Source of the DNA: Tanytarsus gracilentus
Lineage: Eukaryota; Arthropoda; Insecta; Diptera; Chironomidae
Assembly (NCBI GenBank): GCA_038502055.1
Contig: JAXRKN010000044.1
Span: forward strand, 11,057,501-11,121,500
Direction: 5' to 3'
Length of the DNA stretch: 64,000 bases
The notes under the pieces were generated by a model. It saw nothing but the letters and a program-made list of their open reading frames with translations, ran no database searches and was not told the origin of the DNA. Position 1 is the stretch's first letter. Each line of letters begins with the position of its first letter. Shown piece by piece: positions 54,601-62,869 of this stretch. Made by a program: the position numbers and the translations under genes.

Positions 54601-56372
54601 TTGATGCTGCTGTTGAGAGTGATAAGCCGGAAGCTGATTTGATGGGAACATTTGAACTTCCACAAAAAACTGAAGAGATTTTGCAAAAAATTGAAGAGGT
54701 TTCTCAAGAGATGGTCGAGTCATCGGACACCTTTGAAGCTGAGCATTTTGTTGAGGCAATTAAAGGAGCCAGCGAGTCCAAATATGTTGATACAGAGCTC
54801 TCGCCAACAGTTGATGATTTCACTCATCAGAACAACTTCCAGTCATCATCGCCTTCATCGATGCCTCCAGTTGTTGAGGAAACAATCGTTAGGCACACAT
54901 CGTTCAAGGAGAATCTCGCCGAAATGAATCTCGACACAATGATCATTGAGACATCGAAAACGGACATTTTGGAGCCGCCTCCGACAGAAGCCGTTGAAAT
55001 TGAGCTGCCGCCCACAGAATTTAAAGACATTCCCGAGACTGTTGAACCAGTCATTGAGGATGTTGTTATTAATCCACCCGTCGTCGTCGAAGAAGAAGAG
55101 GAAAAAGAAGCCACCAAAATTGAAGAACCAAAAAGTGAAATTATTGTATCGGAAGCTAAGAAGGATAAGCCTGCTGAAGTGAAAAAAGCTCCCGCTAAAA
55201 AGCCACTTCCAATTTCAAAAGCACCAGTTAAAACAACGGAAGTTAAGAAGGCTGAAGTAAAGCCAAGAACAGTTAGTAAGCCAACATCATCAGCACCGGC
55301 CAGCAGCAAACCGCTAGCCACTAAAGTTTCTACAGTCAAGGCTCCCGCTAGCGCCACCACAGCACGTCCTGCTCCAACGAAAACGGCTCCTCTTACCGCT
55401 GCAGCCGTTAAAAAGACATTAAATACAGTTGCTGCCGCACGAACAATCTCAAAACCACCATCAGCAACTGCAAAACCTTCAACGACCACATCGACAGTTC
55501 CAGCAAAACGACCAGTCACAAGTGCATCAACGGCCAGGTGAGTTTTATGAAAAATAAAATGTGAATTTTACTAATTATTAAATTTTTTTCAGGCCCGCAC
55601 CTAAACCTGCTTTGTCGAAAGTTGCTAATGGCACTACAACGAGTTTAGAAAAGAAGCCTCTTGCTTCATCGGCTGCAAGGTAAAATAGAATAATATATGA
55701 GGTTTAAAATTTACATTGATTTTAATTAATTTAGAGCGCCACCAAAACCGACAAGTTTGACTGTCAAATCGAAATTAACCAATGGTACTTCAGCTGTTTC
55801 GCCACGCACGGCATCAGCAACATCTCCATTGAAAGAGAAGGCATTGAATAAGCCAACGTCAACGATGAGCACTCTTAAATCACCGCGTCCAGCGACCACA
55901 ACTGCTGCGGTAAAATCTTTAACTGTAAGTTTATCAAGTTATTTAACAATAATTTATGAAAATTATTAATAAATTAAATTAGGCAAAATCACCATCAACC
56001 ACTTCTGCTACGGGAAAGACGATGGGTGCCGTTGGAACAAGAAAGCCCTTGACAATCACAAAGAAATCGCCTGTTGAAAAGACAGCAACTACAACCACAT
56101 CTACTATCACAAAGAAATCACCGGGCTCGGCCAGCGCGAAGAGCATTGTTCCATCGAAAACAATCAAAAAGACCACGACCACTGTTGTGACCAAGAAGCA
56201 GGTTGTGAACGGAGATATCGTCATGGAGGAAACAGAAACGACTACCAAGACAACAAATGATGAGATCAATGGTGGCGTTGACGCAACGAATGGTGTTCAC
56301 CTTAACGGAAATGGTTTGTTGGAGAATGGCGGAAGCGAACAACAGGCAGTGATTGAACCAGCAGGAATTTAA
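27603..56372 (+). CDS. PP2C-type Ser/Thr phosphatase (PPM1E/F group) with long PAM2-containing tail
   Basis: Eleven exons: 27603-27671, 27735-27826, 28610-28964, 29125-29725, 47587-47834, 48318-49161, 53495-53760, 53817-55537, 55593-55679, 55735-55924 and 55983-56372, predicting 1,620 aa. All borders are GT-AG and all phases agree, including across the 17.9-kb and 4.3-kb introns. The catalytic domain has the PPM1E/F block ARRTMEDRHV, metal-binding DGH (residues 184-186), WCGDSQ, RAIGDISHKP, GCDGLWD, and after the giant intron GSRDNISVIVVYL. The tail is disordered: a polyglutamine run (8 Gln) and acidic Asn/Gln-rich exon 6, then a PAM2 motif, SQLNPDAKEFIP, near residues 893-904 (binds the MLLE domain of poly(A)-binding protein in known cases), then a basic Lys/Pro/Thr/Ala-rich end resembling microtubule-binding tails. 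Joining catalytic and tail exons in one transcript is inferred from phase and should be tested. The usual family length is about 450-750 aa. Confidence 0.82.
27951..27983 (+). repeat. Compound (CAT)n-(AAT)n microsatellite
   Basis: About six CAT units followed directly by about five AAT units, within PP2C intron 2. Confidence 0.85.
30934..30968 (+). promoter_or_regulatory. Possible Inr+DPE core promoter inside the giant PP2C intron
   Basis: ACAGTC at 30934-30939 matches the insect initiator TCAKTY at five of six positions. Taking A 30936 as +1, AGAGGT lies exactly at +28 to +33 and matches the DPE consensus RGWYVT at five of six. A purine-rich, UTR-like stretch follows to a possible donor GAAG/GTAAAT near 31352. 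It could start an alternative PP2C transcript. This is a motif match only. Confidence 0.25.
31051..31070 (+). repeat. (AT)10 microsatellite
   Basis: Ten perfect AT units in the giant intron. Confidence 0.9.
35200..37003 (+). mobile_element. Degenerate non-LTR retrotransposon (CR1/L2/Jockey-like) reverse transcriptase remnant
   Basis: It inserted in the same orientation as the host gene, inside its giant intron. RT signatures appear in order: ACGIDGISANAVK near 35400, ENYRPISVLP near 35577, FAFRKN near 35690, LDVKKAYDSVNHE near 35790, GPTIFNFILNDF near 35975 and the catalytic YADD at 36047-36058. The last in-frame segment runs from about 35,950 to the stop at 36926-36928 and includes the thumb-like region SINPTKSKF and a typical C-terminal block with LQNRALKHAL. 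At least four frame disruptions (near 35529, 35715, 35780 and 35890-35945) and internal stops make it non-functional. An A-rich tail at about 36983-37003 marks a likely 3' end. The endonuclease and first ORF are missing, a 5' truncation typical of these elements. Clade assignment is tentative. Confidence 0.88.
43994..45175 (-). CDS. Secreted W-x2-M-T-P-E-E repeat protein, nested antisense in the PP2C intron
   Basis: Single-exon, 393 aa, family not recognised. A clear signal peptide (MKTLVVFSMAIVASQAF) is followed by a Pro/His-rich region. At least four copies of a short amphipathic motif occur: SLSPQEQAALKNHLF, KWNSMTPEQQKVLLEKY, RWEAMTPEEREAVK and KGMTEEEQIKYIRELF. Between them are a Ser/Glu run of about 17 residues (potential phosphorylation), two copies of PRS(V/I)Q and two of PIRP(L/F)N. 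The C-terminus is strongly acidic (EEN followed by Asp/Glu). A TATA box lies about 112 nt upstream. The same motif recurs in the nested gene at 49531-50264, so the two are probably paralogues. The role is unknown; a secreted, possibly structural or salivary/cuticular protein is a guess. No transmembrane segment apart from the leader. Confidence 0.85.
   Translation of the reverse strand: MKTLVVFSMAIVASQAFFLPNDFFTDLAHRMTDLHHAVRPQPQGQFSHRPHPPLIPLPEATNDATHQRMTDLFDSLSPQEQAALKNHLFGERFPRPLPASHGHGGHQKFSDEQVEAARDKWNSMTPEQQKVLLEKYQKPQSFRNSESSESSESSSSSSSSEEVRIRRPRSVQPIRHFPEAPVVRSAHHATEHKKVGEDKLQAIRERWEAMTPEEREAVKNGRRKHYKADEIPLARPQTQEKPLVRSPRSIQAPDFMPIRPFNVALNPESDYIAILEKMKGMTEEEQIKYIRELFPQGIPIRPLNQRIDPGYSRPLESIQPAAHQDEALVRPYLFPIAVRPLLPLDVQPIFPLPYFSDPEETNFLGPIPLPNRNAPEENEDDEDEDDEPKFMPY
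45287..45293 (-). promoter_or_regulatory. TATA box of the nested secreted gene at 44-45 kb
   Basis: TATAAAA on the minus strand about 112 nt upstream of the ATG, showing that the nested gene has its own promoter within the PP2C intron. Confidence 0.65.
49531..50264 (-). CDS. Second secreted M-T-P-E-E motif protein, nested antisense in another PP2C intron
   Basis: Two exons, 50264-49833 and 49761-49531, 220 aa. The signal peptide is MKTILIIALALFATAYA. The mature protein is highly charged and helical: EFMREKLDKFVELRKKW, then KKWLEMTPEEREFFEKSLYARL, EGMEAEDRTKLKNYLYQRF, DQLPELIREKISDFIAIRF and, in exon 2, RRRWENLPEEKKDCFQKYL. The pattern of a Trp, two residues, Met/Leu, then T/P-E-E and a hydrophobic heptad recurs and is shared with the 393-aa nested gene at 43994-45175. 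A TATA box is about 80 nt upstream. Family not recognised; secretion is supported by the leader. It lies wholly inside the 4.3-kb PP2C intron (49162-53494) on the opposite strand. Confidence 0.87.
50343..50348 (-). promoter_or_regulatory. TATA box of the nested secreted gene at 49.5-50.3 kb
   Basis: TATAAA on the minus strand about 80 nt upstream of the ATG at 50264. Confidence 0.65.
50349..53494 (+). other. Remainder of the 4.3-kb PP2C intron
   Basis: AT-rich sequence with no exon, RNA gene or mobile element recognised. Near its end an in-frame ATG at 53461 opens a short hydrophobic run that merges with exon 7. The acceptor AG at 53493-53494 and the phase match to exon 6 argue that this run is intronic. 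Confidence 0.6.
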
Positions 56373-56783
56373 AGAAGAAACCTCAAGATTTAAATTATGG
56401 ATAAAAAATATTTAGAAGTTATTAACAACGCACACACACATACACACGATCCACTTATTTTTTAATTGTTCTCGGTGAATTGCAGCGAATTTTTTATTAT
56501 ATAATTTATGATTTCAGAATAATTCGACATTCCAACGCATAATTTCAAACTTATTTCATTTTATCGAGTGCTGGAAATCTTTTTTAAAAATTTCACGAAA
56601 CCTTTTTCGAATATCGACTGCAATTCACTTGTCAATAATAATCACATATATATATTAAAAACATTGTAAGTTCTTCCCAAGCAATTTCCTTTTGTACTTT
56701 TTGGTCTCTCTCATTTTGTAAAATCTCAAAAAAATTAAAAATTTTATTAAAAAATGTTTCAAAACCCACACGTGGGTGTTGCC
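56373..56783 (+). other. 3' flank of the PP2C gene
   Basis: Likely 3' UTR with a short CA repeat (near 56431-56446). No canonical AATAAA stands out close to the stop. Confidence 0.45.
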
Positions 56784-56919
56784 GTGTAACCCACTTGTAA
56801 CTGATCAGTATTGGAAATGCTAAGGAAATGTAATTATGTGGAAGATTTTTTTGGGGAATTTTCTAGAGAATTTTTTTTAAGAGAAACCTTGGACAAGTCT
56901 TGCACAAGTTTTTTAGGAG

Positions 56920-57300
56920 AAGTCTTGGAGAAGCCATTTTCAAAAAGTTTCGGAGAAGCCATTTTGAAAAAGTTTCGGAGAAGTCTTTTTTGGAGTAGTC
57001 ATTTTGGAGAAGTCTCGGAGAAGCCATTTTGGAGAAGTCTTTTTTGGAGTAGCCATTTTGGAGAAGTCATTTTTGGAGCAGCCATTTTGGAGAAGTCTCG
57101 GAGAAGTCTTTTTTGGAGCAGCCATTTTGGAGAAGTCTCGGAGAAGTCTTTTTTGGAGCAGCCATTTTGGAGAAGTCTCGGAGAAGCCATTTTGGAGAAG
57201 TCTCGGAGAAGCCATTTTGGAGAAGTCTTTTTTGGAGCAGCCATTTTGGAGAAGTCTCGGAGAAGCCATTTTGGAGAAGTCTCGGAGAAGCCATTCTATA
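56920..57300 (+). repeat. 12/13-bp minisatellite
   Basis: Alternating units of the type TTTGGAGAAGTCT and CGGAGAAGCCAT, with longer variants containing TTTTTTGGAGCAGCC, repeat across about 380 bp. Units are regular on the right and decay to the left, into vague GGAGAAG/GGAAA sequence. Open frames exist on both strands because the unit contains no stop. Confidence 0.85.
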
Positions 57301-57908
57301 GAGGAATTAACATCCAGCTGAGGAACCAACATCCAGCTGAGGAACCAACATCCAGCTGAGGAACCAACATCCAGCGGAGGAACCAACATCCAGCTGAGGA
57401 ACCAACATCCAGCGGAGGAACCAACATCCAGCTGAGGAACCAACATCCAGTGGAGGAACCAACATCCAGCGGAGGAACCAACATCCAGCTTAGAAACCAA
57501 CATCCAGCTGAGGAACCAACATCCAGCTGAGGAACCAACATCCAGCTGAGGAACCAACATCCAGTGGAGGAACCAACATCCAGCTGAGGAACCAACATCC
57601 AGCGGAGGAACCAACATCCAGCTTAGGAACCAACATCCAGCTGAGGAACCAACATCCAGCTGAGGAACCAACATCCAGCTGAGGAACCAACATCCAGCGG
57701 AGGAACCAACATCCAGTGGAGGAACCAACATCCAGCTGAGGAACCAACATCCAGCGGAGGAACCAATACTCAGCTGAGGAACCAACATCCAGCTGAGGAA
57801 CCAACATCCAGCTGAGGAACCGACATCCAGCGTTGGAACCAATATTCAGCTGAGGAACCAACTTCCAGAGAAAGAACCAACATCCAGCTGAAGAACCAAG
57901 ATCGAGTT
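57301..57908 (+). repeat. 19-bp satellite, 32 units
   Basis: The unit is GAGGAACCAACATCCAGCT. Stepping by 19 from 57301, unit starts stay in register at every position checked to 57890, which gives 32 units with no net indel, then a degenerate unit to about 57927. Variation concentrates at the unit boundary (CT-G, CG-G, TG-G, CT-T). The array is free of stops on the minus strand in all frames because 19 is not a multiple of 3. Confidence 0.93.
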
Positions 57909-58135
57909 CTGAATCTGACATCGACTTAAAATTTTTCTGCAAGACTTAAAAATTACCCCTTAAATTTATATTGCACGCAACACCCCCCATATTTAATAGT
58001 TTTTGTTAATTTAACTAACTTTAAAGTGAGAGAGATGGAAATATTATTGATTTGGGCAAAACTAGAGTCTATAAGCTATCATTTGGCGAAAACCCGAAAT
58101 CTCTAGCTGTCCCAGGGGCCTCGGAATTTCAGGAA

Positions 58136-58163
58136 CGGACGGACGGACGGACGGACGGACGGA
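58136..58163 (+). repeat. (CGGA)7 tetranucleotide array
   Basis: Seven perfect CGGA units about 30 bp inside the right terminal inverted repeat of the surrounding element. Confidence 0.9.
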
Positions 58164-58204
58164 AAGCAGGGCATATAAGTGTTACACCACTTCGTGGGTT
58201 ACAC

Positions 58205-59607
58205 TAAAAAAAGATTTCTGTATAAATTATTTTCACCTAGGCTTAAAATCGAAATTAATCACTACATCAGTTTAATTTTGGCATGCTTAACTTTTTTATA
58301 GTTTGCTTTTATCATCACTCATGACACGTATAATAATAATATTAAAGAAGAGAAGAGAAAGAAGAAAACAGTGGACAAGAAAATAATAATAGCGAGTAGC
58401 AATTAAGTGGATAAAAATCGCCTTTTTATATACATTGCTGATTTTTGAATATTTTTACATAAACTTATTAAAATTATCGTGATTTTTGCAAGAAGAGGAA
58501 AATGAAGAAAAAGTTTTGTTTAGATTTTAAAATTAACTTTTGATGCTCGAGCATATATTAAGTCTAATAAATTTATTGTTACACATATGCGCTTCGTTGG
58601 AAGATTAAAGTAAAAAGTTTATTTAAAAAATTAGCGCGCGCATTTTATTCAAGCTTCTTTTTTAATTATTAAATCTAAATATCCATGTGCGAACATCGAA
58701 TGTTTCACTTTTGAGGGTGAGTTCGCACATGATTGGATGCTTTTTTTATAGAAAATATAATCATATGGATGTGAAGAGTACTTTGTTAACTCCATAAAGT
58801 GTATTGAAAACGCTATAGGAAAAAAAAGTGTAAAATTTTTGCTGGAAGAAATGAGAAAATTTTAGGATAGAATTTTTTATGAGCGCTAGGAATAAAAAAA
58901 ATTGAGACGAGTCCTTGAATTTTGGCCGAGGGAAAAATATTTTAGGATTTTTCCTTCAAGGAAAGCTTTTTGGTAGAATTTTAGCTTGATAAGTAATTTT
59001 TGCTACTAAAAAAATATTACGAAAGTTTTAAATTATTAACACACACACTTTGAGGATTTAGTGAGTTATGATGGAGTGAAAAGAGAATTTTTCATTGCGT
59101 CATAACTTGAAATTCTCGAAAAATAATTATTATTATGAGCTTATCCCCCGATAAAATACGATTAAAGTGCTTTTTGACACCTGAGCTTAGACTCGGGACA
59201 TTTTTATGTCTATCGATTATGAAATTGTTCAATTGCTAAATTATCCTGCAATTTATCACAATTATACACACAAACACACATACACGCGAGCACATTTAAA
59301 CAATTTTAGAACGATCAATCGAAAAAAAAGAAGAATATTTTTTACTCTTTTTTATTAATTATTTAATAAAAAATTCAGTAAGAAAAATTCATACACACCG
59401 CAAGAATATGAAGTCGAGCCTCAATCTTTACATTTGTATTCGATGATGATAAATATTACTTACTCTCTATACGAAAAATGGAAAATGATCAAAAATCAAA
59501 TAAAAATGAAGAAAAAGTTGAAAATGTGCTTTTTGAAAATTATTTGTTGTTTTTCAGATTATTTTTTAATTTTTAATCGACACTTTAAAAATTAAATAAA
59601 ATTTTTA
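58205..59607. other. Intergenic region before the four-TM gene cluster
   Basis: AT-rich DNA with no supported coding sequence. It includes a short ACAC tract near 59265-59285. Confidence 0.5.
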
Positions 59608-59628
59608 ATCTTATCGAGAGCAATTGAG
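59608..59628 (+). promoter_or_regulatory. GATA-containing upstream motif, four-TM gene 1
   Basis: ATCTTATCGAGAGCAATTGA, about 100 nt before the ATG. CTTATC is a GATA-factor site in reverse. A 19/20 match stands at the same distance from gene 2 and a related copy before gene 3. Confidence 0.55.
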
Positions 59629-59709
59629 AACATTTAAGATTAATTTTTTTATCGTCTTTAATTATTTTTGACAATTTTTATAACAAAGTCGTTCATTAAG
59701 CTTTCGAAG

Positions 59710-60460
59710 ATGGAAAATCAAGAATGTTTAATTTGTCTTTCAAATAAGAAAAGTGTGAAATTTGTGACCTGGACTTGTCTAATTTTTGGTTTTTGCTATT
59801 CAATTTGTAGGAAAATAATTTTATTTAAAAAAATAATTTTTTCATCGTTTTGATTTCAGACGCTTTAAATTATTTTGTGGCACTAATTGATAAAATTGGA
59901 GTCACGGGTCAACTTCAATGTGAGTTAATTAATTTTTTTTTTCAAGTTTTAATTAAATCTTTTTAGATGATTTTTTGCTCTACGCATTTTACTTTGGTCA
60001 TGGATTTTTTATTCTTTATTCATTCAGCTACTTAAACGAATATGCTGAAACTGTAAAAACATATTTTTATGCTTTAAGATTTAGAATTAATTTCATTTCT
60101 TTTTAGCGAAATCGTTCGGGTCTGAATTTTCCAATAGTTTCACTAATAATTTGGATTGTTGCAGTCATTTATGAATTTTACACTAAATGGCAGGAAATTT
60201 CAATATTTACACCAATTATTTTTGGGCTCGTGCTTTCCGTCTTGATTTACTCTTTTGCTACAATTTTAAAAATGCAGATACATTTCGGGCGAGTCATTCA
60301 TGTAAATCCAGTTGCTCCACCAAATCAGTTTGTCGATTGTTCACAAAATTCCGAAAATAATCAAGCAACTGATCAACCACCTGAATATGATCCAAAATCT
60401 ATGGCTCCGCCGCCAGCTTACGATCATCTTTTCAATCAAAATGGCAGTAAAACTTTTTAA
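59710..60460 (+). CDS. Four-TM PPxY protein, cluster gene 1 (LAPTM4/DUF4728-like)
   Basis: Exons are 59710-59806, 59860-59919, 59967-60052 and 60107-60460, giving 198 aa. The N-terminus is Cys-bearing and hydrophilic, then come four predicted hydrophobic segments (around VTWTCLIFGFCYSI; FLLYAFYFGHGFFILYSF; VSLIIWIVAVIYEF; IIFGLVLSVLIYSF) and a Pro-rich cytoplasmic tail with PPEYDP and PPPAYD. PPxY motifs recruit WW domains of Nedd4-family ubiquitin ligases. This topology and tail resemble lysosomal LAPTM4 proteins and insect DUF4728 proteins; sequence identity was too low for me to be certain. AATAAA follows the stop by 23 nt (60483-60488). First of three tandem paralogues. Confidence 0.82.
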
Positions 60461-60482
60461 ATGTAAAATTCGTAACTAAAAA

Positions 60483-60488
60483 AATAAA
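60483..60488 (+). terminator. Polyadenylation signal of four-TM gene 1
   Basis: AATAAA 23 nt after the stop codon. Confidence 0.55.
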
Positions 60489-60670
60489 TAGTTAGATTTA
60501 ATTTTTTTCTGCGAGTAACGTGTGACTTTTTCAATTTTTCACTCCAACTTTTCAGAGAATATGAACTGATGACTTTTTAGGAAGAAGAAAAAGAGAAAAC
60601 AAAAAATTCCAGATGTCTCGAACATCATGAATCACCTGCATATTTAGTTTTTAAATTATTGTTATTTCTT

Positions 60671-60691
60671 ATCTTATCAAGAGCAATTGAA
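60671..60691 (+). promoter_or_regulatory. GATA-containing upstream motif, four-TM gene 2
   Basis: ATCTTATCAAGAGCAATTGA, differing at one base from the gene 1 motif and about 105-125 nt before the ATG at 60795. A TATAAGATTAAAA stretch follows, parallel to TTTAAGATTAA after the gene 1 motif. Confidence 0.55.
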
Positions 60692-60794
60692 AAATTTATA
60701 AGATTAAAATTTATCAGCGCTTTCATTCACAATCGAATGTTTATAATTAAAGAGAATCGATAATTAATCTTTCAACAGCTCTTAATTACTAAAC

Positions 60795-61649
60795 ATGGAC
60801 ACGCATAGAACAAATTGTTGTTGCTTTAAAATCGAGGAGTGCGGAATTTTTGTGGCATGGACGAGCTTAATTTTTGGATTGCTTTACTTTTCGGGTAAGT
60901 TTACCTTAGAAATTTAAATTAAAATTATTAATTGTTATTTTTAACAGCATGCGTAAGGGATATTATCTACATGATTTATTTCGACGAAATGAACACAGTG
61001 TTCGCATGTAAATTTAAATTATTTAAAAAGACAATTAAATTTTTAATCGCTATCATTAAATTTTAGATGTTTTTATTTCCATCTACACAATTCATGCGCT
61101 CCAGATTGTCTCCTCATTCAGTTCGATTAGAAGAGCTATTAAAGAGGTAACTTTTAATTTTAATCAGTCACTAATTAAATTAATTACTTTTTACAGCAAA
61201 ATCACATGCCACTCCATAGTCCAATCGGTTTTTACGTGTTTTTCATTTTTGTGATACTTTTCCGATACAGTGTCGTGTGGATTCGAGCATGGAATGTTCG
61301 TGAATCATTCGAATTAATTTCCGCAGGAGTTTTGACACTAATTTTTGTCATCGTCTTCACTTTCGCGGTGATTTTAATTAGACTTCGTAAACATTTAAAG
61401 CTCATCAACAGACCTACGCCACAAACTTCTCAATTTATTATTCAAAGAGTTCCACCGCCGGGTTACAACACACAAATCGAGATTCAACCTCAACAACAAT
61501 ACAATCCGTATGTCATTGGTGAAAGACAGTCCGAGTACAATCCACAATTTATGACTAAACCACCACCTCCTTACAATCCTGACTATGCCACGCAGCCTCA
61601 AAATACCTTCACCTTCGGCACCGGAAGACGTGACCTCGATAGATATTGA
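60795..61649 (+). CDS. Four-TM PPxY protein, cluster gene 2 (LAPTM4/DUF4728-like)
   Basis: Exons are 60795-60894, 60948-61007, 61067-61146 and 61197-61649, giving 230 aa. The N-terminus has a Cys triplet (TNCCCFKIEECG) followed by FVAWTSLIFG, nearly identical to gene 3. Four hydrophobic segments are separated by a short basic loop (SSIRRAIKE) after TM2. The tail contains VPPPGYN and PPPPYN plus repeated Q/P-rich Tyr motifs (EYNPQF, QYNPYV). Exon 2 is 60 nt, as in the other two genes, with identical phases. Predicted endolysosomal membrane adaptor for WW-domain ligases by analogy with LAPTM4; not shown by sequence alone. Confidence 0.84.
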
Positions 61650-61838
61650 AAATTTAATTCTGTGATAATTTTAACCTCTCTAAAAACAAATCAAACTCTT
61701 TTTTTATTACTAAACAATGCGCATTGCCTTGTTTGTCCACAAATCAGGTTGCAAAAAATTAATTTTCAACAACAAAATTAATACGCGCATTAAATAAAAT
61801 TCACCGAAATGATTCATCGCAAATTTCTTTATAATTTT

Positions 61839-61859
61839 ATCTTATCGACAACCAATTGA
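61839..61859 (+). promoter_or_regulatory. GATA-containing upstream motif, four-TM gene 3
   Basis: ATCTTATCGACAACCAATTG, a one-base-longer relative of the motif before genes 1 and 2, about 85-105 nt before the ATG at 61944. Confidence 0.5.
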
Positions 61860-61943
61860 AACCTTTCGAGATTTATTTTATCAACAATTCGGTTCGCAAT
61901 CCGATTAATTTTTTTTTGAGCAGTCTTCTATTGGTTTTCAGAC

Positions 61944-62869
61944 ATGGACGGTCAACGAGACTCATTAGAGAAAAAATATTTTTGTTTTTTTACGATCGAA
62001 GAAAGTGGAATTTTTGTGGCATGGACGAGCTTGATTTTTGGATTTTTTTACGCATTAGGTGTGATATTTGATCGAGGGGCAGAAAACTCACAAAATTGCG
62101 AGATTTTTATAAATTTTTAAATGTTAATTTTTTTAAGGTAAAACCAAGGGGAAGAAACTTCGGTTACGACCAGGGTAAAACTTCATTTGTTAAATTTGAC
62201 CATAATTTAATTCGCAGTTGCCGCCTTGGATCTGTTTGGGTTAACTATGCTAATGATTATTAACTCCATTTTCTATCGTGAGAACATCAATTTTTTTAAA
62301 TGAAACTTTCTAACATTAGTTAATTTTTAAAGTCGTTTTCTTCATTTACCTCCTTTATTTTGTGCACGCACTGCTGGTCATTTATTCATTCAGTCTCATC
62401 AAAAAAGCTATCAAAAGGGTAAAAACTTTAAATTTAACGGTTGAAATTAATTTTAAAAATTAAATTTTAGCACAATCATTCGGACCTGAGTTTGCCGATT
62501 GCGGTGCAAGCAATTGGAACTTTTATAATTGTGTATCAGTTTTTCGCTAGATGGGATGGTCAATGGTATGACTATTCATACATTCTTGCTGGAATTATTG
62601 CATTTTCAGCGTTCGTCATCGTTTACTTTTTGTCAATTTTAATTCGACTTCATTCTCATTTGAGAAAAATCAGCTTGACAGCATCAGATGAAACTCCAAC
62701 ATTTGTTAATCAAAGACTGCCACCACCAAGCTACAATTCCACCCAGATGACTGCTCCAGTCAATTCTAATTTTGGGATGCCATCACAGCCTCCTCACTAC
62801 AATCAAATTTACCCTGTTCAGTCTCAAAATAATTCTAATTTGGCAACTCAGGATGAAAACAGATACTGA
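61944..62869 (+). CDS. Four-TM PPxY protein, cluster gene 3 (LAPTM4/DUF4728-like)
   Basis: Exons are 61944-62058, 62218-62277, 62333-62418 and 62471-62869, giving 219 aa. The block GIFVAWTSLIFGFFYALG closely matches gene 2. TM2 (FFIYLLYFVHALLVIYSF) is followed by a basic loop, LIKKAIKR. The tail has LPPPSYN and QPPHYN. Exon 2 is again exactly 60 nt. Intron 1 here is longer (159 nt) and contains an unused AAG/GTAAAA sequence. Most similar to gene 2 at the N-terminus, which suggests that duplication is recent relative to gene 1. Confidence 0.84.

Larger units (their letters stand above)
56784..58204. mobile_element. Probable non-autonomous element with 11-bp terminal inverted repeats
   Basis: GTGTAACCCAC at 56784-56794 is perfectly inverted as GTGGGTTACAC at 58194-58204. 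An imperfect second copy, GTGTTACACCAC, sits at 58179-58190 just inside the right end, and a palindrome-like CCCACACGTGGG lies just outside the left end. Between the termini are two tandem arrays, a 7-unit CGGA tract and no transposase. Internal CGGA/GGAC tracts next to inverted termini are seen in non-autonomous elements of other invertebrates. The exact boundaries and any target-site duplication are unresolved. Confidence 0.5.

Noticed and set aside
54827..55519. 230-residue antisense open frame under the PP2C tail
   Set aside because: Shadow frame opposite a Thr/Ala/Pro/Lys-rich coding region; such composition leaves the antisense open by chance.
56940..57942. Open frames of 100-300 residues on both strands across the satellite arrays
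   Set aside because: They arise because the short repeat units contain no stop codon. The predicted proteins are simple 19-residue or shorter repeats, have no leader or domain, and exist in several frames at once.
61856..62071. 71-residue open frame overlapping four-TM gene 3 exon 1 in another frame
   Set aside because: Out of frame with the ATG at 61944, which opens the conserved GIFVAWTSLIFG block.
62139..62168. Alternative acceptor AAG before four-TM gene 3 exon 2
   Set aside because: Using it breaks the frame and the 60-nt exon length that all three genes share; the acceptor at 62216-62217 restores both.
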